DNA of 64,000 bases from Ruminococcus sp. (GTDB lineage: Bacteria > Bacillota > Clostridia > Oscillospirales > Ruminococcaceae): contig JAILFN010000009.1 of the NCBI GenBank assembly GCA_024697545.1, positions 1-64,000 on the forward strand, written 5' to 3'. The notes under the pieces are model-generated. The model was not told the DNA's origin and did not search any database. It saw nothing but the letters and a program-made list of their open reading frames with translations. Positions 24,666 through 33,023 of the stretch are shown here, one piece after another. Position numbers and translations under genes: made by a program. How positions within the stretch are numbered: position 1 is the first letter of the stretch; each line of letters starts with the position of its first letter.

Positions 24666-24758
24666 TTTAGAAAAAATTCTAAATAGGTCTTGACAAACGG
24701 GCGGTGCGGTGCTATAATCTATTTAGAAAGTTCTCTAAATAGAAGATTTTCTAAATAG
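24666..24758. promoter_or_regulatory. Operator array around the ABC/ArsR operon promoter
   Basis: The nonamer TCTAAATAG occurs at 24678-24686, 24734-24742 and 24750-24758. It forms inverted repeats: TTTAGAA-N4-TTCTAAA (24666-24683) upstream of the -35, and CTATTTAGA-N6-TCTAAATAG (24719-24742) directly after the -10. The ArsR-type protein encoded at 26720 is the likely ligand. Confidence 0.8.
24690..24718 (+). promoter_or_regulatory. Promoter of the PLDc_N/ABC/ArsR operon
   Basis: TTGACA (24690-24695), 17-bp spacer, TATAAT (24713-24718), flanked on both sides by operator repeats. Confidence 0.88.
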
Positions 24759-24791
24759 TTGAGGATCAGTACGACCGAAGGAGGTCATATC

Positions 24792-24998
24792 ATGAACACA
24801 GAGATCAGAGAATACTTACCGTTTATCATCCCTCTCGTTATCGTGCAGTTTACCCTGCTCGGATACACGATAAGGCATATACTGACGCACGACAGCTACA
24901 AGCACGGCAGCCGCGCGGTATGGCTCATCGTTACGCTTATCGGCATGAATTTCTGGGGTCCGATACTTTACTTTATCATCGGCAAGGAAGAGGAGTGA
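24792..24998 (+). CDS. PLDc_N-type small membrane protein
   Basis: A 68-residue protein with two hydrophobic segments (about 9-29 and 42-62) and the WGPILYFIIGKEE ending typical of the phospholipase D-nuclease N-terminal (PLDc_N) family. That family occurs alone beside ABC-2 transporters in many Firmicutes. GGAGG lies upstream of ATG 24792. The ATPase gene follows after 6 bases. Its function is unknown; a membrane accessory of the transporter is likely. Confidence 0.82.
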   Translation: MNTEIREYLPFIIPLVIVQFTLLGYTIRHILTHDSYKHGSRAVWLIVTLIGMNFWGPILYFIIGKEEE

Positions 24999-25004
24999 CA
25001 AGGC

Positions 25005-25904
25005 ATGAACGTTCTTGAAGTAAGAGATATAAAGAAACGCTTCGGGAGCAAGACGGTGCTTGACGGCGTGAGCTTTTCGGTGCCGGAAAACTGCGTCTTC
25101 GGGTTTATCGGCAGGAACGGCGCGGGCAAGACCACCACGATGCGCGCGATACTCGGACTGCTCAGGACAGACGGCGGCGAGATAGATGTCTGCGGCGAAA
25201 GGGTGAGCTACGGCAGCACCCCGAAAAGCGGCTGCATAGGCTTTCTCCCCGACGTTCCCGAATTCTACGGGTATATGACCGCCCGCGAATACCTCACCCT
25301 CTGCGGCGAGGTCACAGGAACAGACAGCCGCACCCTCAAAGCCCGCTGCGATGAACTTCTCGAACTGGTGGAGCTTGACAAGGAAAAGCACCGCATAAAG
25401 GGTTATTCCCGCGGCATGAAGCAGCGGCTCGGCATCGCGCAGGCGCTCATAAACCGCCCGCGGCTGCTCATCTGCGACGAACCGACCTCGGCGCTCGACC
25501 CTGTCGGCAGAAAGGATATCCTCGAGATAATAAGCTCTGCGAAGGAGCAGACCTCGGTGGTGTTCTCCACGCATATCCTTTCGGATGTCGAGAAGATATG
25601 CAGCCGCGTGGCTTTTCTCGAGGGCGGGAAAACCGTCTTTTCGGGGACAGTCGATGAGATACACGCAATGAAAAGCGGCTCGGCACTCGAGCTTACACTC
25701 GCCCGCAGCGAAGACACCGACAAGGTTGCTGCGGCTTTTCCCGACATAAAGCTTTATGAAGGAAAGCTTGTGTTCCCGAAGGCTTCGGACAGGGAATGCT
25801 GCGATATCATGGCGTTCCTGTCGGCTAAGGAAATACCCGTACTGCGTCTTGAACGGCAGGAAGCCGATCTTGAGGAGCTGTTCATGGAGGTGATCGGAAG
25901 ATGA
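25005..25904 (+). CDS. ABC transporter ATP-binding protein
   Basis: A 299-residue ATPase of the CcmA/NatA-like group. Walker A GRNGAGKTT is near 38, the signature YSRGMKQRLG near 131, Walker B LLICDEPTSALDP near 151 and the H-loop STHIL near 187. Residues about 215-299 form the C-terminal extension usual in drug- or peptide-immunity transporters. It overlaps the permease gene by ATGA and works with it. Confidence 0.92.
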   Translation: MNVLEVRDIKKRFGSKTVLDGVSFSVPENCVFGFIGRNGAGKTTTMRAILGLLRTDGGEIDVCGERVSYGSTPKSGCIGFLPDVPEFYGYMTAREYLTLCGEVTGTDSRTLKARCDELLELVELDKEKHRIKGYSRGMKQRLGIAQALINRPRLLICDEPTSALDPVGRKDILEIISSAKEQTSVVFSTHILSDVEKICSRVAFLEGGKTVFSGTVDEIHAMKSGSALELTLARSEDTDKVAAAFPDIKLYEGKLVFPKASDRECCDIMAFLSAKEIPVLRLERQEADLEELFMEVIGR

Positions 25905-26671
25905 AAGGCTTTTGGGCATTTTTCAAAAAGGAAGTCCGCGAGCTTTTCAGGACAAAGCGCGGGATGATACTGATGCTCGTGTTCCTGCTGATAGGCATAC
26001 TGAACCCCGCGACGGCAAAGCTCACGCCAAAGATAATGGAGATGATGGCGGACGAGTATGCCGATATGGGCATCACCGTCGGCGAGGTGAAGGTGACAGC
26101 TATGGACTCATGGCTGCAATTTGCCAAGAATATGCCGACAGCGCTGATCGTACTGCTCATAATGTTCAGCGGCATCTACACCTCGGAATATGCAAGGGGC
26201 ACGCTGATACCGCTGCTTACAAAAGGGCTTTCACGCAGCTCGGTGGTAATGTCAAAGCTCTTGGTCATGCTGGCATCGTGGAGCGCGGGAATGTGGCTGA
26301 CATTCGGGGTGACATACTTTTACAGCGAATACTACTGGGACAATTCCGTTGTGGAGGAGCTCGCCTTTTCGGGCTTCTGCCTGTGGCTGTTCGGCGTGCT
26401 TATGATAAGCTGCATGGTCTTCTTCTCATCATTTGCAAGATCGGCGGGGCAGGTGATACTCGGCACGGGTGCCGTGTATTTCATCATGAGCCTCGCGGGG
26501 ATGTTTGCAAAGGTGAAGAAATATCTGCCCACATACCTGATGGGCAGCACCCCGCTTTACAAGGGCGAGCTTGCAGCGGCGGACTTTACAAAGGCGGCAG
26601 TCATAACGGCATCGGCTTCGGTCCTGCTTATGATCGCGGCTTTGCCATTGACAAACAGGCGTCATCTGTGA
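25901..26671 (+). CDS. ABC-2 type permease
   Basis: A 256-residue permease with an N-terminal cytoplasmic helix (FWAFFKKEVRELFRTKRG), a first TM near 22-38, and five further hydrophobic segments between about 85 and 252, the usual ABC-2 layout. The pairing with the upstream ATPase suggests export of a lipid-like or peptide compound, or self-protection. The promoter of the arsR/sdpI pair lies in its last 25 bases. Confidence 0.88.
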   Translation: MKGFWAFFKKEVRELFRTKRGMILMLVFLLIGILNPATAKLTPKIMEMMADEYADMGITVGEVKVTAMDSWLQFAKNMPTALIVLLIMFSGIYTSEYARGTLIPLLTKGLSRSSVVMSKLLVMLASWSAGMWLTFGVTYFYSEYYWDNSVVEELAFSGFCLWLFGVLMISCMVFFSSFARSAGQVILGTGAVYFIMSLAGMFAKVKKYLPTYLMGSTPLYKGELAAADFTKAAVITASASVLLMIAALPLTNRRHL

Positions 26672-26677
26672 TATACT
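26648..26677 (+). promoter_or_regulatory. Internal promoter of the arsR/sdpI pair
   Basis: TTGACA (26648-26653), 18-bp spacer, TATACT (26672-26677), overlapping the permease stop. A small inverted repeat GTCA-N5-TGAC follows at 26678-26690. Confidence 0.65.
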
Positions 26678-26719
26678 GTCATAGTGTGACGAGGTATCAT
26701 AAACGAAAAGGAGCGGCAT

Positions 26720-27028
26720 ATGGGATTTCCCGAAACTTTCAAGGCGCTGTCAGATCCGGTGAGGCGTGATATACTCACGATGCTCAGAAAGGGAAGGCTC
26801 TCGGCAGGCGAAATAGCGTCGAAGTTCGACATGACAGGCGCTACCGTTTCCTATCACTTAAAGCAGCTGAAAAAGGCTGACCTTATATACGAGACAAAGG
26901 AAAAGAACTTTATTTACTATTCTCTCAACACATCGGTGTTTGAGGAGATCATGCTCTGGGTATCGCAGTTTACACCCACGGGCAATGAAAAGGAGGCGCA
27001 GGGCGATGATGAGACCGAAGAAGAATGA
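26720..27028 (+). CDS. ArsR-family winged-helix autorepressor
   Basis: A 102-residue winged-helix protein of the SdpR-like ArsR group. The DNA-binding part runs DPVRRDILTMLRKGRLSAGE through TGATVSYHLKQLKKADLIYE (about 12-60). The cysteine metal motif ELCVC of metal-sensing ArsR proteins is absent, so another signal controls it. In Bacillus, SdpR and SdpI form a signalling pair, and here an SdpI-like gene overlaps the 3' end. The repeats at 24666-24758 are the probable operators. Confidence 0.9.
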   Translation: MGFPETFKALSDPVRRDILTMLRKGRLSAGEIASKFDMTGATVSYHLKQLKKADLIYETKEKNFIYYSLNTSVFEEIMLWVSQFTPTGNEKEAQGDDETEEE

Positions 27029-27647
27029 GCTTACAGCAGTTTTTCTGAGTCTTTGCTCCATAATACCTGGAGCTGCGGTATATGGCAGGCTGCCCGCAAG
27101 GATAGCGACCAACTGGGGAATTGACGGTACGCCGAACTCCTTCTCCCCGAAAGCATTCGTGGTCTTTGCGATGCCGCTGATATACACGGCGACAGTGCTT
27201 CTCTGCTGCCTTTATGTACGCAGGCTCGAAGCTAAAGACCGCGCGGGCAAGCTCGGAGATATGATACCCGTTATGTTCCCCGTGCTGTTCATATCAATGC
27301 ACGGGATGATACTGCTCGCTGCCCTCGGCAAGCTGACGGACATACCGACGGCGGCGTGTCTGTTGAGTTCGGCGATGATGATAGTTTTGGGCAATTATAT
27401 GCCGAAGGTACGGAAAAACTGGATCATCGGGATACGCACGCCCCACATAATCGCAGACGAAGAGGTGTGGCACAAGACCCACCGTTTAGCGGGAGTCACA
27501 CTGACCCTCGGCGGCGCGGCGGGAACGGTCATATCACTTTTCAGCCACCCTTTGGTGACACTTGCGGTAATAATGATCGCGGTCTTTATACCGATGATCT
27601 ACGGCGAGGCGATGTACTTCCGCAGCAAGGGCAGAAAAGACAGCTGA
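27006..27647 (+). CDS. SdpI-family membrane protein
   Basis: A 213-residue membrane protein with six hydrophobic segments and SdpI features: GRLPARIATNWGIDGTPNSF (DUF1648-like) near 26 and NWIIGIRTPHIIADEEVWHKTHR near 138. Bacillus SdpI gives immunity to the SdpC toxin and sequesters SdpR at the membrane. The overlap of 23 bases with arsR supports a similar pair here. No sdpC-like toxin is visible. AGGAGG is 10 bases before ATG 27006. Confidence 0.9.
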   Translation: MMRPKKNELTAVFLSLCSIIPGAAVYGRLPARIATNWGIDGTPNSFSPKAFVVFAMPLIYTATVLLCCLYVRRLEAKDRAGKLGDMIPVMFPVLFISMHGMILLAALGKLTDIPTAACLLSSAMMIVLGNYMPKVRKNWIIGIRTPHIIADEEVWHKTHRLAGVTLTLGGAAGTVISLFSHPLVTLAVIMIAVFIPMIYGEAMYFRSKGRKDS

Positions 27648-27696
27648 CAGCAAAAATGAAGCAATAGATATTATCCGAACAATATAACACTAAGAT

Positions 27697-27726
27697 GCCC
27701 CGAAGCGCTGTGAAATGCTTCGGGGC
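27697..27726. terminator. Terminator between convergent genes
   Basis: Perfect 10-bp stem (27697-27706 with 27717-27726) between the SdpI-like gene and the convergent flavodoxin gene; the U-tract is short in both directions. Confidence 0.75.
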
Positions 27727-27771
27727 AAAACTTATGTATCGGTATCCGTGATATAAGGTACTGCCGCCCTG

Positions 27772-28320
27772 TCATCCGTTCAGCCGCGCGGCAAGTGAGA
27801 CCGCCGCCGAGAGAGCCGCTTTGTCCTCCGCTGCGGGGAGTCTGTCGGTATTGCCGCTGCAAACCATCGGCATGACCTCGGTGATACCGATGCTTCTGAA
27901 TATAAGCACCGCAGTCTCATACGCGCGTTCTGCTCCGCCGCTGCCGCCCTGAGCAAGTATCACCGCGCCGCGCTTTGCGGTGACGTTCGGCTTCTCATGC
28001 CTGAATATCATCGCCGAGCTGTACAGCTGGAACCTGCCCGCCGCCGAAAGCAGCGAAGATGAAAGCTCGCCGTAATGCACGGGAGAGGCTATGACGACAT
28101 TATCGCACTCGGCAAGACAGCGGTAGATCTCCTGCATATCATCGTGCAGGGCGCAGCTTTGAGAAACACGGCAGGCGCGGCAGTCGGTACAGGGGGATAT
28201 ATCAGCTCCAAAGCAGTTCTTCAACATGTATTCGCCCGCGAGAGCCGATGTAAAAGCTTTCAGCAAAGCCGCAGTATCCCCGCCCGCCCTCGGCGAGCCG
28301 TTGAGTATCAGCGTTTTCAT
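27772..28320 (-). CDS. Flavodoxin family NAD(P)H-dependent oxidoreductase
   Basis: A 182-residue flavodoxin-fold protein. The FMN loop is NGSPRAGGDTAALL near 7, followed by cysteine pairs CTDCRAC near 43-49 and Cys56, which resemble iron-sulfur flavoproteins, and SPVHYGELSS near 79. These proteins are cytoplasmic and move electrons to small acceptors. The gene stands alone with its own promoter at 28360-28388. It is only distantly similar to the flavodoxin-like gene at 6370. Confidence 0.85.
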   Translation of the reverse strand: MKTLILNGSPRAGGDTAALLKAFTSALAGEYMLKNCFGADISPCTDCRACRVSQSCALHDDMQEIYRCLAECDNVVIASPVHYGELSSSLLSAAGRFQLYSSAMIFRHEKPNVTAKRGAVILAQGGSGGAERAYETAVLIFRSIGITEVMPMVCSGNTDRLPAAEDKAALSAAVSLAARLNG

Positions 28321-28359
28321 ATCTCACACCTCCCTGTCAGAGTTTTAGTCAATATCGGA

Positions 28360-28388
28360 ATTATAACACATAACCCCGCGCAAGTCAA
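28360..28388 (-). promoter_or_regulatory. Promoter of the flavodoxin gene
   Basis: Minus-strand TTGACT (28383-28388), 17-bp spacer, TATAAT (28360-28365). Confidence 0.8.
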
Positions 28389-28492
28389 GAGAGACCTTGC
28401 GATCTCGGGTAGATCATGGTATGACCCATATCAGGGCAGCAGCTCCGCAGCATAGCCAGCAGGCGGCAAACTCAAGCCACAATAAAGCCGAA

Positions 28493-28521
28493 CTCCCCCG
28501 AGCTTTGAAGTCTCGGGGGAG
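28493..28521 (-). terminator. Terminator of the small gene at 28539-28715
   Basis: Perfect 10-bp stem (28493-28502 with 28512-28521), 9-nt loop, just after the minus-strand stop codon. The U-tract is interrupted on the minus strand; TTTTGTT follows on the plus strand. Confidence 0.7.
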
Positions 28522-28538
28522 CAGTTTTGTTAAAAGGT

Positions 28539-28715
28539 TCAGATGTTCTTTTCAAGGAGGAAGTATGTGCCCTCTTCATCGTTTTGGACACCCTTGATGA
28601 CCCAACCGACCTTCAGCATGGCGTTGAGTTTTTCTATGCGGGCGAATCTGTCCATCTCGGGCACCGCCGTGTCAACGTTGGCGAGGTTCTTTGAAATATA
28701 GTACTTCTTGTGCAT
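28539..28715 (-). CDS. Small conserved-type protein, unknown function
   Basis: A 58-residue soluble protein with KKYYISKNLANVD at the start and a C-terminal beta-rich end GVQNDEEGTYFLLEKNI. GAAGGTG precedes ATG 28715; longer in-frame starts lack a site. It has its own promoter (28773-28801) and terminator (28493-28521), which argues it is real. No family recognised. Confidence 0.65.
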   Translation of the reverse strand: MHKKYYISKNLANVDTAVPEMDRFARIEKLNAMLKVGWVIKGVQNDEEGTYFLLEKNI

Positions 28716-28772
28716 GGCTATCACCTTCTCCGAAACAAACGCAGGGACATATCCTGTTTTTACCATGATTAT

Positions 28773-28801
28773 ATTATAGCACATTTTTTCGGACAGGTCA
28801 A
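28773..28801 (-). promoter_or_regulatory. Promoter of the small gene
   Basis: Minus-strand TTGACC (28796-28801), 17-bp spacer, TATAAT (28773-28778). Confidence 0.8.
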
Positions 28802-28822
28802 GAGCCTGCGAAAAAATTTTTT

Positions 28823-29033
28823 AGGCAATACCGCACAATCATTGTGCGTCAGGAAACGGGCATTAGCAAAGCTAATGCGTCAGATTTTTCGTCAGAGTGC
28901 ATAAAGTTGACGCAGGCTTGGGTACAAGCGAAGCTTGTACACGCAAGATCAAGGAAACTTTGTGTGCTATGACGGAAAATATGCAAGTTTATGACGTGCA
29001 AAGGCGTTAGCCGGTGGTTGTGCGGTGTTGCCT
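28823..29033. repeat. Inverted-repeat-bounded intergenic element, copy A
   Basis: About 211 bp bounded by near-perfect inverted ends (AGGCAATACCGCACAA and the complement of AGGCAACACCGCACAA). Inside are the short hairpins GCATTAGC/GCTAATGC and GTACAAGC/GCTTGTAC. The ends and the inner ATTGTGCGTCAG and CTATGACGGAAAATAT segments recur in the copy at 35531-35653. It has no coding capacity and looks like a MITE or large REP-type element. Confidence 0.75.
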
Positions 29034-29082
29034 TTATTTTAACAATAGTGAAAAGCTGCGGTATACTGCGATATCAGCCCGA

Positions 29083-29859
29083 TCATCGGTCTTTGCTTTT
29101 TTTGATGTCCTCGCGCAGCTGCTGCTTTAGCCCCGCGAAAATAATATCCCGCGCCTTTGCAGCCTGAGATTTGTCGGCGGGCGGCACTCCCTCCAAACGG
29201 TAGCTTATCCCGAGTTCCTTATACTTGCCGACGCCCATAGTGTGGTAGGGCAGCACGTCAATTGCTTTGAGGGTCTTTATCCTTGCTATGAACCGTCCCA
29301 GCTCTGTCAGCGAAGCCTCATCGTCGGTGACGGTCGGCACCAGCACATGGCGTATCCATACGGGTATGCCGCGTTCGCTCAGGTGAAGTGCGAAGTCCTT
29401 GACAGCCGCATTATCCTGACCCGTCAGCCATTTGTGCTTTTCGGGGTCGATGTGCTTGATATCCAGCATCACGAGGTCGGTGTTATCCAGCACGCGGTCT
29501 GTAAGCTGCCGCCTGCTCTCGTCCTTCCAGACTACCCCCGAGGTATCAAGGCAGGTGTGTACCCCGCGGCGCTTCATCTCTGAAAAAAGCTCCGCCACGA
29601 ACTCCGCCTGCACAAGCGGTTCACCGCCCGTGCAGGTGATACCGCCGCCGCGCAGGAACTCCTTTACCCTATCAAACTGCTCAACTATTTCACCGACAGT
29701 CATTTCGGTGCCTGCGTTTTTGTCCCATGTATCGGGGTTGTGGCAGTAGGCGCACCGCATCGGGCAGCCCTCCAGAAACACCACAAATCGAAGCCCGGGA
29801 CCGTCCACGGTGCCGAGACTTTCAGTCGAATGAATGTGACCTATAATATCTGCCGACAT
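29083..29859 (-). CDS. pflA: Pyruvate formate-lyase activating enzyme (radical SAM)
   Basis: A 258-residue glycyl-radical activase. The radical SAM cluster motif CPMRCAYCHNPDTW (Cys-x3-Cys-x2-Cys) is near 32, STESLGTVDGPGLRFVVF near 12, TGGEPL near 77 and the C-terminal LPYHTMGVGKYK near 205 is specific to PflA rather than other activases. It installs the glycyl radical on pyruvate formate-lyase in anaerobic growth. No pflB lies within the window, which is unusual because the two are generally adjacent. It starts 2 bases after folC ends. Confidence 0.92.
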   Translation of the reverse strand: MSADIIGHIHSTESLGTVDGPGLRFVVFLEGCPMRCAYCHNPDTWDKNAGTEMTVGEIVEQFDRVKEFLRGGGITCTGGEPLVQAEFVAELFSEMKRRGVHTCLDTSGVVWKDESRRQLTDRVLDNTDLVMLDIKHIDPEKHKWLTGQDNAAVKDFALHLSERGIPVWIRHVLVPTVTDDEASLTELGRFIARIKTLKAIDVLPYHTMGVGKYKELGISYRLEGVPPADKSQAAKARDIIFAGLKQQLREDIKKSKDR

Positions 29860-29861
29860 AT

Positions 29862-31127
29862 TCAGAACTCTCCTTTCCCGAAGATATCGCTCCCGAGTAT
29901 CTCACTCGCAAGATACAGCGAGCCGCATATCACAAGCGGACCGTCCGCGTTTGCGGCAAGCTGCTGCACCGTTTCTGCCGCGGGCAGGTCAGAAGCCCGT
30001 GCCGCGGCTCCGCATTCGTACAGAAGCTCCGCAAGCTCTGCGGCGGGGCGGGCGTTCGGCATGAAGCCGTCAACGCATATGAACTCGTCAAAGCTGTCGG
30101 CGATGAGCCTTGCGGCATCACGGCTGTCCTTGTCCGAAAGCATTCCTATGACAGCCCTGCGCGGGCGGGGAAGCTCACCGACGACCGCCGCCAGCGCGGA
30201 TATCCCCTCGGGATTGTGGCTGCCGTCGAGTATCACGGGCGGAGTCTCGCGGAGTATCTGCACCCTTGCGGGTATCTGTGCCGCAAGTCCCTCTCTGAGG
30301 GCTTTTTCGGGGATATCATACCCACGTCCTCTGAGCGCTGCGACAGTTTCTATGACGGCAGCCGCGTTGTAAAGCTGATGCCTGCCGCCCATTTTGAGCC
30401 GCAGTCCCGAAAGCCCGCCGAAGTCGAACTCCGAGCCGAAGATGCCGCAGCTGTGTACCGTCATGCGGCTCATATCGGGGACGATGAGCTTTGTGCCGCA
30501 GGCTGCCGCCTGTTTTTCTATCACCGCGAGTGCTTTGCCCTCAACGCAAGCCGAGCAGACCGCTGCCGAGCCTTTCTTTATTATGCCCGCCTTGTGTCGG
30601 GCTATCTCCTCAACAGTGCCGCCGAGGATAGCCGTGTGGTCGAGGGCTATCGAGGTGATGACCGCGGCTTCGGGCGGAGGGATAACGTTCGTCGAATCCA
30701 AAAGCCCGCCCAGACCTGTCTCAAACACCACGATATCGCAGACCTGCCGCTGATAGTGCAGCAGCGCCATAGCCTGAGTGATCTCAAACTGCGAAAAGCC
30801 CGCGCTGAGCCCTCCGACCGCTTCATCGACTATATCCGCAAGCTCGTCGAGCTGCGCGTCGGTGATCTCGGTGCCGTCTATTCGTATACGGTCGTTGTAT
30901 CGCAGGATATACGGCGAGGTGAAGCTGCCCGTCTTAAAGCCTGCTGCCGTCAGCGTCCTCGCCAGCATCTCGGTGACGCTGCCCTTGCCGTTCGTGCCCG
31001 CAATGTGAATAAACCTGAGCTTGTTCTGCGGGTCGCCGACTGCCTTCATCAGCGACTCTATCCTTGAAAGATCGCTTACACGCTGCCCCAGCTTTGTGTA
31101 GCGTGATATCAGCTGCTTGTAGTCCAT
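29862..31127 (-). CDS. folC: Folylpolyglutamate synthase / dihydrofolate synthase
   Basis: A 421-residue Mur-ligase-fold enzyme adding glutamate to folates. The ATP loop is HIAGTNGKGSVTEML near 41, SPYILRYNDRIRIDG near 70, the catalytic EVGLGG-like ETGLGGLLDSTN near 136 and the C-terminal LDGSHNPEG near 296. Length is normal for FolC. The start codon overlaps the uvrC stop (TAATG), so expression is coupled to uvrC. Confidence 0.93.
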   Translation of the reverse strand: MDYKQLISRYTKLGQRVSDLSRIESLMKAVGDPQNKLRFIHIAGTNGKGSVTEMLARTLTAAGFKTGSFTSPYILRYNDRIRIDGTEITDAQLDELADIVDEAVGGLSAGFSQFEITQAMALLHYQRQVCDIVVFETGLGGLLDSTNVIPPPEAAVITSIALDHTAILGGTVEEIARHKAGIIKKGSAAVCSACVEGKALAVIEKQAAACGTKLIVPDMSRMTVHSCGIFGSEFDFGGLSGLRLKMGGRHQLYNAAAVIETVAALRGRGYDIPEKALREGLAAQIPARVQILRETPPVILDGSHNPEGISALAAVVGELPRPRRAVIGMLSDKDSRDAARLIADSFDEFICVDGFMPNARPAAELAELLYECGAAARASDLPAAETVQQLAANADGPLVICGSLYLASEILGSDIFGKGEF

Positions 31128-32974
31128 TATTCCTCATCTCCGTGAATGTGGCGGTAAAGCTCCTCGCCGATCTCTATGCCGACTCCCGCCGTTTTTGCAA
31201 GCTCTTCGGCGGTCGCCGAGCGCAGCGCTTCCCGCGTTTTGTATTCCGTCATGAGCTTCTGCGCCTTTTTGTCGCCTATGCCCCTCACCTCTGTCAGCCC
31301 GAGCGAAAGGGTGCTTTTGGTGTGTTTCGCTTTGGTGTAGCTTATTGCATAGCGGTGTACCTCGTCCTGTATCTGCGTCAGGAGGTTGAACGCCTTTCGG
31401 TAGGCTGTCAGGCTTATCTCATGATCGTCGGAGGTCGCGGCGCGGGTGCGGTGCTTTGAATCCTTGACAAGACCGAATATCGGCACCGTGATGCCCATGC
31501 TGCGGACTATCGGGGTTATGGTGTTTACATGGCCGCGTCCGCCGTCCAGAAGTATAAGGTCTGGCAGCGTCGAAAAGCCCTCGTCCTCTCCCTCGTAGTA
31601 TCGCTTGAAGCGGCGCTCTATCGCCTCCGACATACTCGCGTAGTCGTCCTGTCCCGTTACTGTCTTTATGGAAAACTTGCGGTAGAATCTCTTGCAGGGT
31701 CTGCCGTTTTCATATACCACCATGCCGCAGGTCATGTCCGATGACCCGAAGTTCGATATATCATAGCATTCGATGAAGCGGGGCGGCTTTTCAAGCCCCA
31801 GCGCCTTTGCGAGTTCCTCAAGGGCGGCTATCTCCCTGCCCGTGCGTCCGACTTTTATGGAAAGCTGTTCTTCTGCGTTGCTTCGGGCAAGCTCGGTCAG
31901 GCGCACCATAGCGCCCCTCTGCGGCACGCTTATTTTCACCCTGTGACCGCATTTTTCCGTGAGATACCGCTCGATCATTTCGCTGTCCTCTATCGGCTCA
32001 TCTATCAGCACATCGCGTGGGATCTCAGTGCGGGCTGAATAGAATTCCAGAATGTAGCTCTCACGCATACGCGCACCGTCCTCGACCATCCCGAGGGGTG
32101 CCGAAGACTTGTCGAAAAGCCGTCCGCCGCGGTACATTATAACGCTGCCGTAAGCCTGCTCGCTGCCCGCCGCCACCGCGAATATATCCATATCCTTTAT
32201 CCCCTCGGTGACTATCTTCTGGCTCTCCGCCGCTTTTGTTATGGCGGATATCCTGTCGCGAAGCTTTGCCGCAAGCTCAAAGTCCAGCGCTTCCGCCGCC
32301 TGCTCCATCTGCTCGGTCAGCCGCTTTACGCTCTCCTGCGAGCCGTTCTTTATATACTCCACCGCCTGTCTGACGGCTTCATTGTATTCCTCACGGGTGA
32401 CCTTTCCCCTGCAAACGCCCATGCAGCGCTTGATGTGAAAGTTAAGGCAGGGACGCTCCCTGCCGATATCCCGCGGGAATTTTTTGTTGCAGGTAGGCAG
32501 CATGAACACGCGGTTCGCTTCCTCCACCGCCTGCTTTACCGACCATGAGCTTATGTAAGGTCCGATGTACCTGGCGCCGTCATCTTCCTTTTGCAGCACA
32601 GCGGTCAGGCGGGGGTATTCCTCGTCCGATACGCGGATATAGCTGTACCCCTTGTCGTCCTTGAGCAGTATATTATATTTGGGCGAATACTGCTTTATAA
32701 GAGAGCATTCCAGCACGAGCGCTTCAAACTCGCTGTCGGTCACGATGAAGTCGTAGTCGTTTACCAGCGAGACCATCTTCCATACCTTCGGCAGATGATC
32801 CTGCCCCTTTCGGAAATAGGAGGTCACTCGGTTTTTAAGGTTCTTCGCCTTGCCGACGTATATTATAGTTCCGCCCGCGTCTTTCATAAGATAGCAGCCG
32901 GGGCGGTCGGTGAGCTTTCCCGTCTTGTCACGAAGATATGGCAGGCGGGGGTTTGTCTGTTCGGTGATGTACAT
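31127..32974 (-). CDS. uvrC: Excinuclease ABC subunit C
   Basis: A 615-residue UvrC, the nuclease subunit of nucleotide excision repair. The GIY-YIG domain (about 15-95) has GCYLMKDAGGTIIYVGKAKNLKNR, the UVR motif lies near 205-240, the RNase H-like endonuclease in the C-terminal half includes IECYDISNFGSSD and LILLDGGRGHVN, and a helix-hairpin-helix pair ends the protein. ATG 32974 has GGAGAG at about 6 bases; an in-frame TTG four codons upstream overlaps that site. The site itself touches the U-tract of the clpE terminator. Confidence 0.94.
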   Translation of the reverse strand: MYITEQTNPRLPYLRDKTGKLTDRPGCYLMKDAGGTIIYVGKAKNLKNRVTSYFRKGQDHLPKVWKMVSLVNDYDFIVTDSEFEALVLECSLIKQYSPKYNILLKDDKGYSYIRVSDEEYPRLTAVLQKEDDGARYIGPYISSWSVKQAVEEANRVFMLPTCNKKFPRDIGRERPCLNFHIKRCMGVCRGKVTREEYNEAVRQAVEYIKNGSQESVKRLTEQMEQAAEALDFELAAKLRDRISAITKAAESQKIVTEGIKDMDIFAVAAGSEQAYGSVIMYRGGRLFDKSSAPLGMVEDGARMRESYILEFYSARTEIPRDVLIDEPIEDSEMIERYLTEKCGHRVKISVPQRGAMVRLTELARSNAEEQLSIKVGRTGREIAALEELAKALGLEKPPRFIECYDISNFGSSDMTCGMVVYENGRPCKRFYRKFSIKTVTGQDDYASMSEAIERRFKRYYEGEDEGFSTLPDLILLDGGRGHVNTITPIVRSMGITVPIFGLVKDSKHRTRAATSDDHEISLTAYRKAFNLLTQIQDEVHRYAISYTKAKHTKSTLSLGLTEVRGIGDKKAQKLMTEYKTREALRSATAEELAKTAGVGIEIGEELYRHIHGDEE

Positions 32975-32984
32975 ATATCTCTCC

Positions 32985-33016
32985 AAAAAACACGGGCACA
33001 GATAGCGTCTGCGCCC
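32985..33016 (-). terminator. Intrinsic terminator after the ClpE-like gene
   Basis: Stem with arms at 32994-33003 and 33007-33016 (one internal mismatch), then a T6 run on the minus strand (32985-32990). The U-tract runs directly into the ribosome binding site of uvrC. Confidence 0.82.
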
Positions 33017-33023
33017 GATGGTT

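Noticed and set aside
24816-25919. 367-codon open frame on the minus strand
   Set aside because: Antisense to the PLDc_N and ABC ATPase genes, which have proper starts, motifs and coupling.
23508-27028. Arsenic resistance operon (ArsB-type permease plus ArsR gene)
   Set aside because: A terminator and new promoter separate the permease from the later operon, the ArsR protein lacks the metal-binding cysteines, and its partner is SdpI-like.
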